Positions 20,128 through 31,654 of a stretch of DNA of 64,000 nt are shown piece after piece (position 1 is the stretch's first letter; every line of letters begins with the position of its first letter). Source of the stretch: Siphonodentalium dalli (Eukaryota; Mollusca; Scaphopoda; Gadilida; Siphonodentaliidae); the NCBI GenBank assembly GCA_032622095.1, contig CP136061.1:131634087-131698086 (forward strand), given 5' to 3'. The notes below the pieces were generated by a model. The model was not told where the DNA came from and ran no database searches. It saw only the letters and a program-made list of their open reading frames with translations. The position numbers and the translations under genes are program-made.

Positions 20128-21077
20128 ACTAATTCGTGGCCACGAAATTACTAATTGTGATATACGATCGTTAGTCCCATTGTTGTAATGGAAGCGGATA
20201 GAGATGATATGGTTGTAGTTGTCCACCATCTAGGCATGAGCCACGGCGATTTGTGATAAAGGGTGTTGTAGGGTGGCCCGTAAATCAAATTAAGTAATCA
20301 CCCCTTTCACCAACTCGATCCAAAGTTACCGCCGTCCTGGGTGGGTCACATAGGGCACCACGACATTCAGTATATCTTGGGACCACCCTACAACACCAAT
20401 TATACCACATCAAACTGTTAAGGGGCCAAAAATTGTATAGGTGCCATATTTGAACCCATCTGGGCGGCCATTTTGATCGGGAATGGTGATAGCGGGTGAA
20501 TATTTAGTTTGTCTCAGGTGTCACCCTACAACACACTGTATTCGACCTAAACTTGGGGGGGGGGTGCTTGGTACCATATACGGACCCCTCTGATCAGTTA
20601 TCATTTTCGCTGGAGTGGGCTGGATGTGTGAAAATTAGCTTGCTTTGCGAGCCACCGTACAACACCCTTTATTTGATTTATATCGGTCAAGTGGCCGAGA
20701 AATAATGTGTACCCTATATGACCCCTTCTGATCGGCGACATTTTGGATCGGATATGGTTGAAAGGGGTGAATATTTATAAGTTTGTATTGGGCCCACCCT
20801 ACAAAACTCCTTATTTGACTTAAATTGGCCATTATGCCGAGAGAAATGTCATTCCCATTCGATCCCTTGTGGTAAAAACTAATGAATATTCAATTTGTCT
20901 TGGAGCCACCTGACCCGTGTTTCCCTGTTCTCTCTGTGCTATAGTTTATATCGGACGTTCATATCACCATGGCGCCCGGGTCCCATGCCATAAGGGGTTT
21001 ATAGAAGCTTCTCTGCGATCGTACGCATTGTTTTATATGCAAAGGTCAAATTAGTTATTTCTTGGCCACGAATTAGT
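20128..21077. mobile_element. 950-bp inverted-repeat element with internal tandem repeats
   Basis: The left end ACTAATTCGTGGCCACGAAA is mirrored at the right end (TGGCCACGAATTAGT) over about 27 bp with two mismatches. The interior repeats the phrase CACCCTACAACACC at about 20392, 20521, 20651 and 20793, plus an inverse copy at about 20262, giving a unit of about 130-142 bp. No transposase frame. No convincing target duplication. A non-autonomous DNA transposon is likely. Confidence 0.65.
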
Positions 21078-22142
21078 ATGTCCTAAACCAGCCACCATAG
21101 CTTATGGATCATTCTGTTTTAGTATTAAATTTGGAGAAACCCGACCAGCATCAATGTAACAACTACAACAACTCATCTATGCCAATGATATGTTTAGCCA
21201 TACATGTGGATAGGGTGGTATTGTTTAACAAAAATTAAACAATGTTATCATGTCCATATGTATTGCTAAATATTGCTGGGCATATATAGATGGTTGTTCT
21301 ATAATTCCTGGTCGGGTTTAAATTGGGAGTTTAAATTATGTTCATCTGATGATAAAGAGAACACTTTCTCCGTCCACTCAATACATCCCCCGGGATACAT
21401 GTACATGTTTCACATACTAAATTAACATCTTAGTCAACATAACAAATCACTCCCTCAAATCCTTTGCCACAAGAATAAAAATAATTGTCAGTATAAATAG
21501 GCAAGACATCTCTGGACACTTTCTAAGAGATAATTTATTTATAAGAAGATGTGTGCTTTATGTGCTTGGTCTTATATATAGTACAGCACAGTAAGATGCA
21601 AGTGGCACAGTGCGGGGACAATACTGTGTCGAAGAACATAGTTGAGGAGACCCTTCCATCATCCTTCATAATGTATCATGACCCCATCTGTTGTGAACAA
21701 ACCATCGATTTAGGCTTAATGGGTCGTTCTCCCCCAATAATATACTTGGCTTTGAACCGATCAACACTCTGGGCCGTGGTATTTTCCCGTAAATTAGATA
21801 GTGTCTATAGTCGGATGGTATTGGTTATGTTCAATTGGTGTTAGCGGACAACAAGACAGAAAAGTATAAAATAAAACAATAATATAATATGTAATCACAT
21901 CGTGAACAGTCTTGTTGTGAATATTTTCGTTTGATTCAACAGGCTGCATATTATCGAAATTACAAAACCATTCGACACTTACTTTTGCCAATTGCTGTAT
22001 CTTGAGGCATAACTATATCATATATTGCGTCTATTAAATCACGGATAGTCAGAGTGGGTCAAACACGAGTGTTAGTCTACATATATAGTTGCGCACGATT
22101 GCCAATAAGTGATATTACAATCAACGTTTGAGCATAACACGA
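21078..22142. other. No gene seen
   Basis: AT-rich. The plus-strand frame 21551-21844 (97 codons) has no domain and no splice context that would support it. Confidence 0.4.
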
Positions 22143-22480
22143 AATTCTCCATAGGGTTAAGTGTTAAATTTTGATCGCAACTGTAGCCAGCAAGATTCAT
22201 CTGATCACATCCGTTCTTTTTAAAACTACGTCTGTGTTTCATCGTTGGTATTTTTTAGGAATAACAGTACGCGCATATCATCATACGCAAAATGGCGCCA
22301 TTTATCCAAAGTAATAGAATCTCCATAGGGCTCAGTGTTAAATTTTGATCACAACTGTAGCCATCAAGAATGAAGCGATCACATCAAAATTTTCAATAAT
22401 ACATTTAACCGTCATATCTAGTAATTTGGAGAAGTTTCAAATCGCACCGATCACCATACGCCAGATGGCACCATCTATCG
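22143..22480. repeat. Diverged tandem repeat, about 175-bp unit, two copies
   Basis: Unit landmarks are CTCCATAGGG, GTGTTAAATTTTGATC, CAACTGTAGCC, then ATGGC.CCAT near the unit end; they occur from 22149 and again from 22321. Confidence 0.7.
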
Positions 22481-22653
22481 TTTTCTGTAAATACGAAACG
22501 CTCTCTAAATTATGTTGACGCCCATTTAGGCCGACCCGCCAAAATTCAAGAATGGAAACAAGTCAATCCTGAAAATACACATACTAGGCATACAGCATCC
22601 GTTTTCAGATCGCTTTTAACAAACCAAAAATGCAAAATGACATAAGGAATCCG

Positions 22654-22845
22654 ACTAGATGCTGAAATTGTAAAGTTAACGCCACCCGTGTATAATATGT
22701 TTTTGAAAATATGATAAATCGTATCGATAGAGTCAGGACAGGCTGAAATTGTAAACTTAAAGTCACCGGTGTAATAATATGTTGTTGAAAATATAAATAA
22801 TCTGATAGCCTGAAAATAATATATAACCCATTGGGAGCCCCTGGT
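22654..22845 (+). repeat. Third copy of the 17753-17945 repeat
   Basis: Collinear with 17753-17945 through both tandem sub-units and ending in the shared phrase CCCATTGGGAGCCCCTGGTG. Flanking sequences differ, so this marks the limits of a mobile or duplicated unit. Confidence 0.85.
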
Positions 22846-23149
22846 GTAGTGAAGTGAATTATGGGTAATGTTATGCCTGTTCTATTGTGATAACCGCCAT
22901 CTTTTATTTTCTGGATATTATCGGCGTGTTTTATGAAAATGTCACCAAGATTTCTCCACTCGATTCTCTTAAAATGCACCCTAATCGGTCAAATTCTTTT
23001 GATAATTCTATCTAAATACATCTTAGCTACTATTCGGATTTGCTGTACCGGTCGAAAAAGGTTTAGTTTGACCAAAACGGCTAAAGTTTGTTTATAAAAT
23101 AGCGTACTCGATTACCCGTAGACTCGTAGTACGGCCGTACACGCTGTAA
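22846..23149. other. No gene seen
   Basis: No recognisable frame or repeat. Confidence 0.4.
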
Positions 23150-23505
23150 AATTTTTATCGAAAACAAATTCAATTTCTTTCATCTAAAAAATAATTACGC
23201 GCTGGTTTCTGTCATTTTAAGAATATATAAGTATTACACAGATACACACGAAGTCTCAACTCAAAATTTTGAAAAATGACAGTTTTAACGACATAAATCG
23301 ATTTTAATGGCAAATGCCATGTTAAATTTTATCATCGAAAAAAAATTAATTTCTTCCATCTAAACATAATTATGTGCTGTACCCTATCATTTTAGCAATA
23401 TATAAGTATCCCACGCAGACACACCAAGTCTCAGCTTAAATTTTTTTTAAATAAGAGATTTATCAACATAAATCGATTTGTATGGCAGATCCCATGTTAA
23501 ATAAA
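23150..23505. repeat. Diverged tandem repeat, about 180-bp unit, two copies
   Basis: Both units share TTATCGAAAA, AATTTCTTYCATCTAAA, ATATATAAGTAT, CACACGAAGTCTCA/CACACCAAGTCTCA and CATAAATCGATTT. Confidence 0.7.
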
Positions 23506-23589
23506 ATTTAGGGCCCTGCAAATGTTTTCTGAGCTGTTCCATATTGGGCACCAGAGTCCATATTTGACCGGTTCTACCTGATAATTGTG

Positions 23590-24455
23590 CGACAGTACAG
23601 TCGCGTTACTTTATACGTCAACATTGGTCATTATCACTCGACAAATTTATTTCGGTCTATCGTATCAACCGCTATTTCCCCCGCGTAGCCTGACTAAGTG
23701 TCGACATTGGTCTTTATCGCTCCACTAATTTGTATCGTTTCATCGGTATGAATTCCATATCCAATTATCCACATATAACCAACCCAACCTCTAATGCCGG
23801 TCCAATGTTTTTTTTTTCTTCATCGCTATAGTCACGTTACGTAATATTTTATCGCGTGATACTTGTACTTATAAGTCTATGGTATTACTATAGTATACCG
23901 TATACGTATATCAATTGCTATTCCTTTCTATATAATTCTGGTGCCATCTATAGAGATAAAGATAATTTCAGCCCCCCCCCCCCCCCCCCAATTTGATATC
24001 ATTGCTGCTTTAGTACAGTCGCGATGCATTACATGGCAACATCGCTCCACTAATTTATGTCAGTTCATCGGTACGAACCCCTTTTTCTCCGAGTCCATAT
24101 AACCAACCCAACATCTTATCCCGGCCTAAATTATTATTTTTATTTTCATCGTTATAGTTGTGTTACATACATATTTTTATCATTTGATTCTAATGTGTAT
24201 TGTACCACTATAGCAGTCCATAAATGACTATTCTAGCACTATATAGAGATGACTAAGATTCTGACACCCCCCTATTTTATAGCCTTGTTGCAACAGTAGA
24301 GTTGAGATGCATAATATGTCAACATTGGTCGTTATCGCTCTACAAATTTATATCGGTTCAACCCTTAGTTCACTGTATCGCCCACCCCTCCCTCAATTTA
24401 TTTGTTCATTTGTATTATAGTCTCGTTACGTACACATTTTATCTCTTGTAACTTT
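23590..24455. repeat. Diverged tandem repeat, three copies, with poly-C
   Basis: Units start near 23590, 24010 and 24290, each with a (A)CAGT.G.G.T.C.TTA-type start, then CAACATTGGTC.TTATCGCTC and TTTAT.TCGGTTCA. Each ends near a word such as CGTTACGTA and a T-rich ATTTTATC. A 17-base poly-C lies at 23972-23988. Confidence 0.65.
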
Positions 24456-24671
24456 TGCTTCAACGCGCCGAGTTCCGCTGCAGACAATACAAAACTGACA
24501 ACATTTTGAAATGTAAGCAGGCTTCAAACTCATCTTATCCAAGAAAAACTCTGGCTACATCAGAAATTTGTGTATAAGGTGTACTCGCATTTGTTGCGTT
24601 AAAACCAAAGGTCCCAAGTCAAGGTCCAAAATCTCCAACACACTGATGTGAGGTTTAACTCCATCTAAATA

Positions 24672-24790
24672 CAGTAATGTCCAAAGTAATTGACCACTTA
24701 ACCACAGCAGAATTATGGGTAATTTTTCAAGATTTTAAATCCTGAAAAATTACCCATAATTCTGCTGTGGTTAAGTGGTCTACCTAATTC
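24672..24790. mobile_element. Palindromic TA-flanked MITE (family P), partly broken
   Basis: Starts TACAGTAATG at 24670. 24692-24780 is a near-perfect palindrome built of GACCACTTAACCACAGCAGA, ATTATGGGTAATTTTTCA and their inverses. The right terminus CATTACTGTA seen in the complete copy at 58479-58635 is missing. Tc1/mariner-type by its TA ends. Confidence 0.8.
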
Positions 24791-25109
24791 TGCTCCAAAA
24801 ACATGTATATTGAATATATGGATGTTTATTGGGGGGAAACCGATTATTTCAATTATATTTTCATTAACTGGAATGCAAAACCTGACCTACGGGAGGGCGC
24901 TTCGCGCGCGACTGTTTCTTAAGCATATGTGCATATTTAATAAGCCAACAATTGGAATCACAACAGAGAAGATTGGCGGGGGTCCCTTGCGCTTGCGCGA
25001 TGTGTCAATCAAAAAATATTTAGACATATCAAGACACGTACGACCCAATAACTTAATATACAGAATAGATACATCTATTGCCTGAGTGACTAATATTTAT
25101 ATTTGTTAC

Positions 25110-25380
25110 AATGAGGTCAAATAGTTGCGAAGCCAGCACCACAATTCTTTCCCTCCATAGTAAATCTTAAAACAACTTCTAAAGAATTATTTATTTACCT
25201 TATATTTGGTATGGAGCATCCTTGGTTTACTGGAGTTCAGATTTGTTAACATCACGTCACCAAGTCAATTACTTGCGAAGCCACAGCCATAACTATTTCC
25301 CTCCATAGTAATTCTCAAAACAACTTCTTAAGAACAATTGACCAGGTCAGTCGCGCAATTATTGGAAGAGCCACGGTCAA
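25110..25380. repeat. Tandem repeat, about 150-bp unit
   Basis: TTGCGAAGCCA, then TTTCCCTCCATAGTAA and AAAACAACTTCT, occur at 25123 and 25273, with a partial third unit near 25360. The rest, to 25670, is AT-rich and empty. Confidence 0.75.
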
Positions 25381-25678
25381 TCATTTTTTTTAAACCAAAT
25401 TTTACATTTAATTATTGCTTTATTTAACCAAAAAAAAAAAATTAAATGAGAAAATTAACTTTTACTACTTGCTAAATTAAAATTTTAAAATATACAGTCC
25501 CAGTATTTACAGTATACTAAGTCCAAGTCTTTATAATCTGTTGAGTGACCCCACAGTCATTTACTTGCTTTGTTAGTAATAATTTGAAGGATTACTTGTT
25601 TAAACGCAATTGTTATCAAAATATTTTATGTATTTTTTATAATTTCTATTTATATGTAATACTATAATCTTGGTGGCG

Positions 25679-26059
25679 TTACCATTTCTGACTATGGTTT
25701 TCTTGTATGGTCTTGTTGTTATGGCTGGTGAAGACTCCGACTCGATATATCTCTCTTCTTCCTGGATGGTGTCTTTTTCTATTTCTGTTGTCGAGTTTTC
25801 CTAGCAGTTTCCAGTTCCTCCCAATAGAGAGCATTGATAACGGCATTGCCGGGCCGGATGGAAGTCCAAAATTAGCTGGAATACGCCTTGGTGGGCATGT
25901 AGTGTCCAATGCACACAAGGCACAACACGCATGTTTTCCAGCATGGTGGTCACATCTTGGGGTATTAACGTTTTTGTATTCATCGTGGTCCTGAAAGCTG
26001 GTGATCCGCGCTCTCTGGTAGTCCGGGGATGATGAAGCCTGTCCATGTGTAAATATCAT
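25679..26059 (-). other. GC-richer segment open in several frames; possible decayed ORF
   Basis: About 380 bp at roughly 46-48 percent GC in an AT-rich setting. Minus-strand frames are open for 126 codons (25679-26059) and 81 codons (25801-26046), and a plus frame for 95 codons. The minus frame contains a C/H-rich stretch (CDHHAGKHACCALC) and a basic stretch (NRNRKRHHPGRR); a neighbouring frame reads EKDTIQEEERYIES. Switching of coding-like text between frames suggests a frameshifted old ORF, perhaps of a transposon. I do not recognise the family and do not call a gene. Confidence 0.3.
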
Positions 26060-28008
26060 ATTTGTTCGACCAGTGCATCACGATGAGTCACAAATCGCTG
26101 CTCCACACGTGCACAATTTTGGATTTGGGCCGATTCCGATTATACAAAATATGTAACAGAAGGGCTAAATGTAAATGGGACACAAATAGATAGGCATAGA
26201 GGAAGGCTAAACATTGATTATACAAGCACAAAGGCGTATACATTATACGTTGGACATTACATACTGCAAACATATCAAGTGAACGTGAAGAATTTTGAAC
26301 TAATGAAACCATTGAGTACACTCAGAGTGAGTAATCATTGTCTTAAAGTTGAAAAAAAGGTAGACATATTATAGACAACCCAAAATAGCACGAGAAGAGA
26401 CCAAATAGATATTGTGGTGATAAGCAAATTGATACAAAAAAACGACAAATTCATAATTGTTATATGTAAAACGAAAAGAGTAAGTTGAATTAAGTGAATT
26501 AATTATTATATATCTACCAATTTCATGTTATAATTTTATCTGTATTGATGTTTCTTGTGTATTGCTTGTTGTTGTATGGCATCGGCCATATAGTGTAAAT
26601 TGTCAAAAATAACTACATGTATCTATATGTACAACATACAAGCATTATGGTGTGTCATAAAGCGCCCATTACAGTTTATGTGCTGTGTCGATTTCTACTG
26701 GACAAGTAAAATGTGCATGGGATCGCAAGTCAAGATGTAAAGGCTTAGTCCGGTTATTATTCAAGTTGCATGAAGTTTGTCAACGTTTATAGAGTCACTT
26801 TCACCATGAGACCGACTTTCTCAGTTAATTCGTCTTTGAATTTGGCCTTTGGCAATCGAGCTAATCGTGTCAAGCTTGTCGATGTCGGCCTGGGGCATAT
26901 ACTATAGAATACATTTTTTGAAATAGCATGCTTATTTGAGCTGTACAGACGGTGTCGAGTACCATAGACCACTGCAATCTAATAGCGTACCCGATTTCTT
27001 GTAAATCACAAAAGACGGCAAATCGAGTACTGTCGACCACCGTTCGTTGAACGCACATCGAAAACATTTGTGATTTTTGTCAAGGGAAATTACTCTAATA
27101 ATATAATTATGCGAATGATATGGCAATGCCCATTTGTGTCAGTTGGTGAGTGATTTAGTTGATTTATAAAGGTACATTATGTGTGACTAGTTTCCGATAC
27201 TTGGGTTATTTTGACCGCAATTGCGCACGGTGAAAATTAATTCCTTAGGTATCATGTGGAATACTGGTTACCATCTTCAGATGTTTTGTTACATGTTTCT
27301 TAACGGTTCGTCGAAAGAGGTCGGCAAACCCGCATATCAGTTGCATTTTAAATTCAACTTCAGATTACCAAGGGTGGAACCTGATTTGTTTACCTAGCTT
27401 TGGACAGGGACAGTGGCCGAACTATTAGAAGTGGGAAAATCTAGACCTTAACGGTTGAAAAGTTTGAGGTACCATGCAGCTGGAAAAATTCAACCCATGA
27501 TGGGGGTGCGATGGCTGTCCTCGGACTAGGTATTTTCGACCTGTGTCAAGGATGGATGTTCATTTGGAAATTCCAATCAGGACCAACACTCCCTCGTCCA
27601 TGGTCTCCGGGGACATTCAACCTAGATTTAAAAACGATATATATAACACCATCTACTTAAAAAAAACTATACCTAATTCTCGGTAGCTTCCATTAATACC
27701 CAACTAAGCGGCTGAATTTAGGTAAACAAATGACATTTGGTTTATAACCAACACGCACTACCACATTGGTAAGTTAAGGATCAAGGGACCCCGATTTTTC
27801 TAAGATTTCACTCATGGAACATTCTGTGTGGCACTATTGGCCAACTTAAAATGTTTAGATCACAAGGTGATCGCAAACTTCTTGAACACACACATACCAC
27901 GCGGTTCAAGTAAGTTACATAATCATAATGTCATGGTAAATATTTGGGGTCCACTGATTTTTAACGCAACTTAGCCTGAAATTATCAGTAACTGTTTTTT
28001 TGTTTCAG
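26060..28008. other. No gene seen
   Basis: AT-rich. Three overlapping minus-strand frames at 26787-27126 show no domain. A T-rich acceptor-like tract at 27990-28008 precedes the candidate exon below. Confidence 0.4.
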
Positions 28009-28195
28009 CACGAAATGGCACCTCCCCGACAAACCGCGTATCTGTGTAGCTTCGCACAAAGATCTTTTATATGTACGTTTTGAGCCCAAGCCCGACAACT
28101 GTATCTATTTAATTCCATTCTTAATTAAAATCTGGGCCGCTGACATGGCTACTCATTTCAACTCAATTGAGCATAAACCACTGTCGATGGGTTAA
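28009..28195 (+). CDS. Candidate terminal exon
   Basis: A strong acceptor (CTGTTTTTTTGTTTCAG) ends at 28008. If one base completes the preceding codon, 61 codons stay open until TAA at 28193-28195. The peptide begins TKWHLPDKPRICVASHKDLL and ends FNSIEHKPLSMG; it contains two short hydrophobic parts (DLLYVRF, CIYLIPFLIKIW). The required phase matches the two bases left by the candidate exon at 14231-14279. Balanced base composition supports coding, but a 61-codon open frame after an acceptor can arise by chance and no polyadenylation signal is obvious just downstream. Family not recognised. Confidence 0.35.
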
Positions 28196-29659
28196 CAATC
28201 GATATTCCGGTACCGCATTACAAAGAACATGCACCCAGCTAATCCCACTCACCATTATCCGCACGAAAAATCAATAATATAGCCTGTACAGTAGTAATCT
28301 GCTACTGCTACTTAATATTTACAAAAATGGTATTATTGCTGTACTATAGAACCCGCTTAGCCAGTACTTTATCATTCCGTATTGCGATTTTTTACATATT
28401 ACAAAGCTGTAGCGTTCGAGTACTATGAAAACATGAAACGTTCAGGCCTCCCTTTTCTCCACCAAACTGCACCAAATGGAAAGATTTTCCGTTCAACTGA
28501 ATCTCGATACATAGATGGTTCGCCAAAAAGATCATATAAGTCATCACATGTCAATGTATTCTGCATATAAAGAGTTTTGGGCATATATTGAGTTTCAATC
28601 TACAATGAAAAAAAATATACTGACAGAAATACAGTCAAATACTATAGAACACAATTGTTTTATTACAAAATTAGTAAATCACACATTAACGCTGATATTA
28701 CAAAAATTGTATTCTATAGTATAGGCCCCTGGTTATACAAATTAAAATGGCAGACAAAATCAGTCGAGTAGCAGAGAAATAATATATAATTATACGTTGT
28801 TGGACTTTTACGCTGCGTCTGTAGACTTTTACTCTCTCAATTTAATCGACAATGGTTCACAGTAGTCAAAGTACTTTAACTATATAAAAGTTGGCAAATT
28901 TTATGCCATTTAAAAATAACCGGACTGTGCCTTTAATTAAGAAAATAACAGTTAGAAATATCCCTTTCATTCGCGTGGGCGCTGCTGTGGTTCTAAACGT
29001 GATGCTGGCATGGTTCTCTTTTTTTTTCCTACACCAAAACCAGCCGGAACACGCTTTAAACTCACCTCTGATATTAAAACCTACAGCTCTATTATTCCAT
29101 ATTTAGCTTCGGGTGATTCTCTTATCGGACAGCTGCTGTTCCGATCATTGCAACATGAATTGCTTTAATGAGAATCGATCAGTTTTTGACTGGGGGCCAT
29201 ATATGCGGTCGCTGACATATAGGAGTTGAATTTCGTATTGACTTGTGACTGAGGGCCATAATGTGATCGCTGAGTTATAAAAGTTGAATCTCGTATTGTT
29301 TATACTGCAGTCCCGACACAGGAATGAGTGAAATCCTTCCTCGGGGGTGATTGTTGATTTATTGTTCTCATTCGATTCCTTTTACATCATTAAATATTCC
29401 AGATTGTTACGGAGACCACTTTAGGGTATAACGCGTCCGATCTAAGAATGACAAAATCCCCACTTTAGGGTAGTTTATTGTGCATCAATGCAGTTGGAAA
29501 ACAACGGGTTTTCGTGAAATGCTATATGTCGGCCAGAATTAGATTTCAGGTTTGCTAATGAAGTCTTAAAATGTTGACGATGTAAATTGCATAATCCTCA
29601 GGCCACAACTATGCCCATATTGTATACCCTATTTGGTATGATTTTAACGTTTGCATGGT
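28196..29659. other. No gene seen
   Basis: Short open frames at 28382-28570, 28515-28724 and 28891-29106 are unsupported. TACTATAGAA at 28342 and its inverse at 28711 may be ends of a small element of about 380 bp. CCCCACTTTAGGGTA-like words recur near 29418 and 29458. Confidence 0.4.
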
Positions 29660-29790
29660 GCATGTGTAAGGATGTCCCCGCAGCCGATGTGGTCGTGGAT
29701 AATTTCATCGCAGTCTGGGTTAGACGAAGTTGGCGCGGTCGATCGGCAGTTGACTCTCGAGCCTTTCAAATTGTCAAAATGATCTGAGTA
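29660..29790 (+). repeat. Degenerate tRNA-derived SINE-like segment
   Basis: GATGTCCCCGCAGCCGATGT at 29669 and GTCGTGGAT...TCATCGCA match the two flanks of the foldback element at 31493-31517 and 36484-36560. Here the sequence is continuous. The box-B equivalent is degraded (GGTCGATCGG), so it is not expected to be transcribed. Confidence 0.5.
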
Positions 29791-29876
29791 ACTGATATTT
29801 TCGCGACATTTCTTAAGTAATTGTGTCGTGTTATTACAAAGTAATTTGTTCGTATGCACCTGAACTGCTTTCTACG

Positions 29877-30062
29877 GAAGCGTATTAAGGAAATATTGTC
29901 AAAATTTCGACTTACAAAGTCAAAATTTCGACTTTATAAAGTAAACATTTTGACTTTTTATCTTGAAAATTTGACTTTGAAAGTCAAAAGTTTTACTTTT
30001 AAAATCAAAATTTTGACTTTGTTTTGTTTGTTCCACCATGCATGTCCCTTTAATACGCTTCT
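29877..30062. repeat. Palindromic minisatellite inside TTAA-type ends
   Basis: Six tandem units of about 20-24 bp, each a version of the palindrome GTCAAAATTTTGAC, lie at 29898-30018. They are enclosed by AAGCGTATTAAGG at the left and the inverse CCTTTAATACGCTT at the right, so the array sits within a small inverted-repeat element. Confidence 0.75.
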
Positions 30063-31490
30063 TTGACAACAAACTGCGACACTCCGAATAAGAAACTTCG
30101 AAAGTAAAGCTGGTCAAATCAGGTCAGATGCTGCAAGTTATTGGGTCACCTATGCTGGTCATGTCAATTATGGGGCATCTGCCATTTTGTGTTTTCTTTC
30201 AAATCATGCGACGCATTCACCGATCATCCAAGTGTTTGTTTTCCATGTTCCACGTCCGCTTGTTTGTTTGTTTTGCATTAACGGACCTAAACGCGAAACA
30301 AAGCCTTTCGCAAGTTTCGCGTGCTAACCTTCTTGTAAGCATCTTTGGCATTCCGGGTCAAACGGATACTGTGTGAGTGAATTCCTATCTTTGTTTGGTT
30401 GACAAGATTCTACCAAAAGTTAGACACGACTATACTTAATAATGAGATTCGCTTGCATGGCTTTAACTTATAGCATCATCTATATCGGCCATTGTTGGTG
30501 ACATAATTTGCGTCAAATGACTCGTATATATATAACATTGCCCCCTTGCTTACGTATTTCCAATGCATGATGTTTAGATATTGTAATGGTAGATGGTATG
30601 ACTAACTTAGGATTAGTCACAAGCATTTTGAGTCACGTTGACTAACCCATAACTTTCAGCGAGTCACCATATTATTAAATATAGCTGGCCTTAGTCATAG
30701 TGACTTAATTACACGAATAATAACTCTATAATTGCAACACTGACTTAAATTGTGTTTAAAATTCATTGCTAAATGTTAAATTTCCATTGCATCACAATTA
30801 TGTTAGATCTATAATTGAAGGAATTTGATGGGAGGATATAATGGCACATTTATCACAACTACATCCCACATCAAATGCTAAATTATCTGGATAAAAGCTT
30901 CTTATTTCATAGACACTACATACATCTCGGAAATGAACCAGTTGAACAGACCTTTTTATACACCACAATCTATTGTTATATACATGTACCTCCCAACAGG
31001 CCAGTATTGTCATCTGTGTTTTAGATAATTGATTGAAAGTTTGTCATGCTGTCAACTGGATTTTTTTATTCTACTTCTGGACAACTCCTTCAAAATTACA
31101 CTTTTGCAGAATGCTAATAAATATCAAACTATATGATATTGTGGTAACCCACATGTATAGTTAGATCTATAGAACTAATTATAGGATAAATATTTTTACT
31201 ATTCTTTATCGCCTCCTTTTGAGGAGAGAAATATTATGCACATTGTTATTTACAAATACATTGGACATAAATAGAAAGATCAAAATCACAAGCACATGAA
31301 CGAAATGTGTAAATACATGCAGACATGTGACTTATGCGCCAGTACCAGTAATCGTATGTGGTCACAAATAGAATTTCGGAGAAGAGCATTGTGTTGTTCC
31401 AAAATAATTTTAGATCCATTCTGTGTCAATATTCGAACCCATGTTCAGACTTATACGCTTCCAAACTCTCTGCGAAATGGCTTCCTTTTT
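30063..31490. other. No gene seen
   Basis: AT-rich; frames at 30128-30376, 30798-31013 and 31296-31568 are unsupported. Nothing recognised. Confidence 0.4.
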
Positions 31491-31492
31491 AA

Positions 31493-31517
31493 TGATGTCC
31501 CCGTAGCCGAGGTGGTT
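31493..31517 (+). repeat. Left half of an interrupted tRNA-derived SINE
   Basis: GATGTCCCCGTAGCCGAGGT contains a box A-like tRNA word (TAGCCGAGGTGG). The right half continues at 36484. A continuous relative is at 29669. Confidence 0.55.
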
Positions 31518-31654
31518 ATAGTCCAGGAGATATTGGTCGACCTCTGCACCCCCCCCCCCAGGACTTAACTTCACCCAACTAATTTTCTTCCTTAAGGTCT
31601 CCTCTAATTTTTTTCACTTGTTAACAAGAAAAAAAAGTGGCCGCAGAGACTCCA

